Below, one piece after another: positions 63,804 through 64,000 of a stretch of DNA of 64,000 nt. Each line of letters begins with the position of its first letter. Positions within the stretch are counted from its first letter, which is position 1. A program made the translations under genes and the position numbers. The notes beneath the pieces were generated by a model, which worked only from the letters and a program-made list of their open reading frames with translations, did not search any database and was not told where the DNA came from. The DNA is from Branchiostoma belcheri (taxonomy: Eukaryota; Chordata; Leptocardii; Amphioxiformes; Branchiostomatidae). The stretch covers positions 1,006,981 to 1,070,980 of the forward strand of contig NW_017802547.1 of NCBI RefSeq assembly GCF_001625305.1, written 5' to 3'.

Positions 63804-64000
63804 ACAAGTGGACTTATGTGACACCATTTCATAAAATAATATGTATGATACATAAACAAGCGAGAATATGGGTACAGAGATAACAAAATCAACCATAACT
63901 GTATATATGACCATATTTTACTTTGTCATCATCAATATAACTTTAAGGGCTTTAGATATAAGTTAATAGATGATACAAACAAAACAACAGGAGCAGTACC

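Overview
The window is animal nuclear DNA, most likely amphioxus (Branchiostoma, probably B. floridae). Two intron-containing genes are clear: a two-exon Gbx homeobox gene and a five-exon DNAJC9 orthologue. The rest is dominated by invertebrate-type non-LTR retrotransposon remnants, tRNA-headed SINEs, microsatellites and a very dense population of short foldback (MITE-like) elements. The species is inferred from this combination and cannot be proven from the sequence alone. There is one assembly gap of 670 N (33589-34258).

Layout. 1-3860: two tandemly duplicated C2H2 zinc-finger genes on the minus strand, the first running off the window start; each has a single coding exon and a predicted noncoding first exon. 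3860-14600: no recognised gene; (GT)n tracts, minisatellites, LINE 3' ends, SINEs, foldback elements, a cluster of TAATCC homeodomain sites (7711-7986) and a weak two-exon gene candidate (8665-9224). 14600-16350: a 5'-truncated non-LTR reverse transcriptase inserted in a satellite. 16350-33590: repeats, local duplications and a few unrepeated GC/TAAT-rich blocks that could be regulatory. 34440-37260: the Gbx locus with a CCAAT/CRE promoter-like block, exon 1 with an Eh1 Groucho-binding motif, a 1554-bp intron largely made of mobile-element debris, and exon 2 with the homeodomain. 37260-60500: about 23 kb without a recognisable gene, filled with foldback elements, tandem arrays and simple repeats. 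60555-63532: DNAJC9 on the plus strand with an E2F-like/YY1-like promoter and a poly(A) signal.

The genes do not form a functional unit. Gbx is a developmental transcription factor that patterns the neural tube in opposition to Otx. DNAJC9 is a J-domain co-chaperone linked to histones and HSP70. The zinc-finger pair is a young, lineage-specific duplicate.

The most notable pattern is structural. At least six sequence families of foldback elements share TAG-YCTC-like ends, and most share an internal motif resembling GGCCGATTTCTACTcTTTCCAG. Nine copies are bracketed by 9-bp direct repeats (five of them 9/9 identical and not nested in simple repeat), which points to a Mutator-like (MULE) mobilising activity. 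One insertion can be checked against a diverged uninserted paralogue inside this window. A second set of the same elements is bracketed instead by direct duplications of about 35-85 bp, which I cannot explain with standard transposition.
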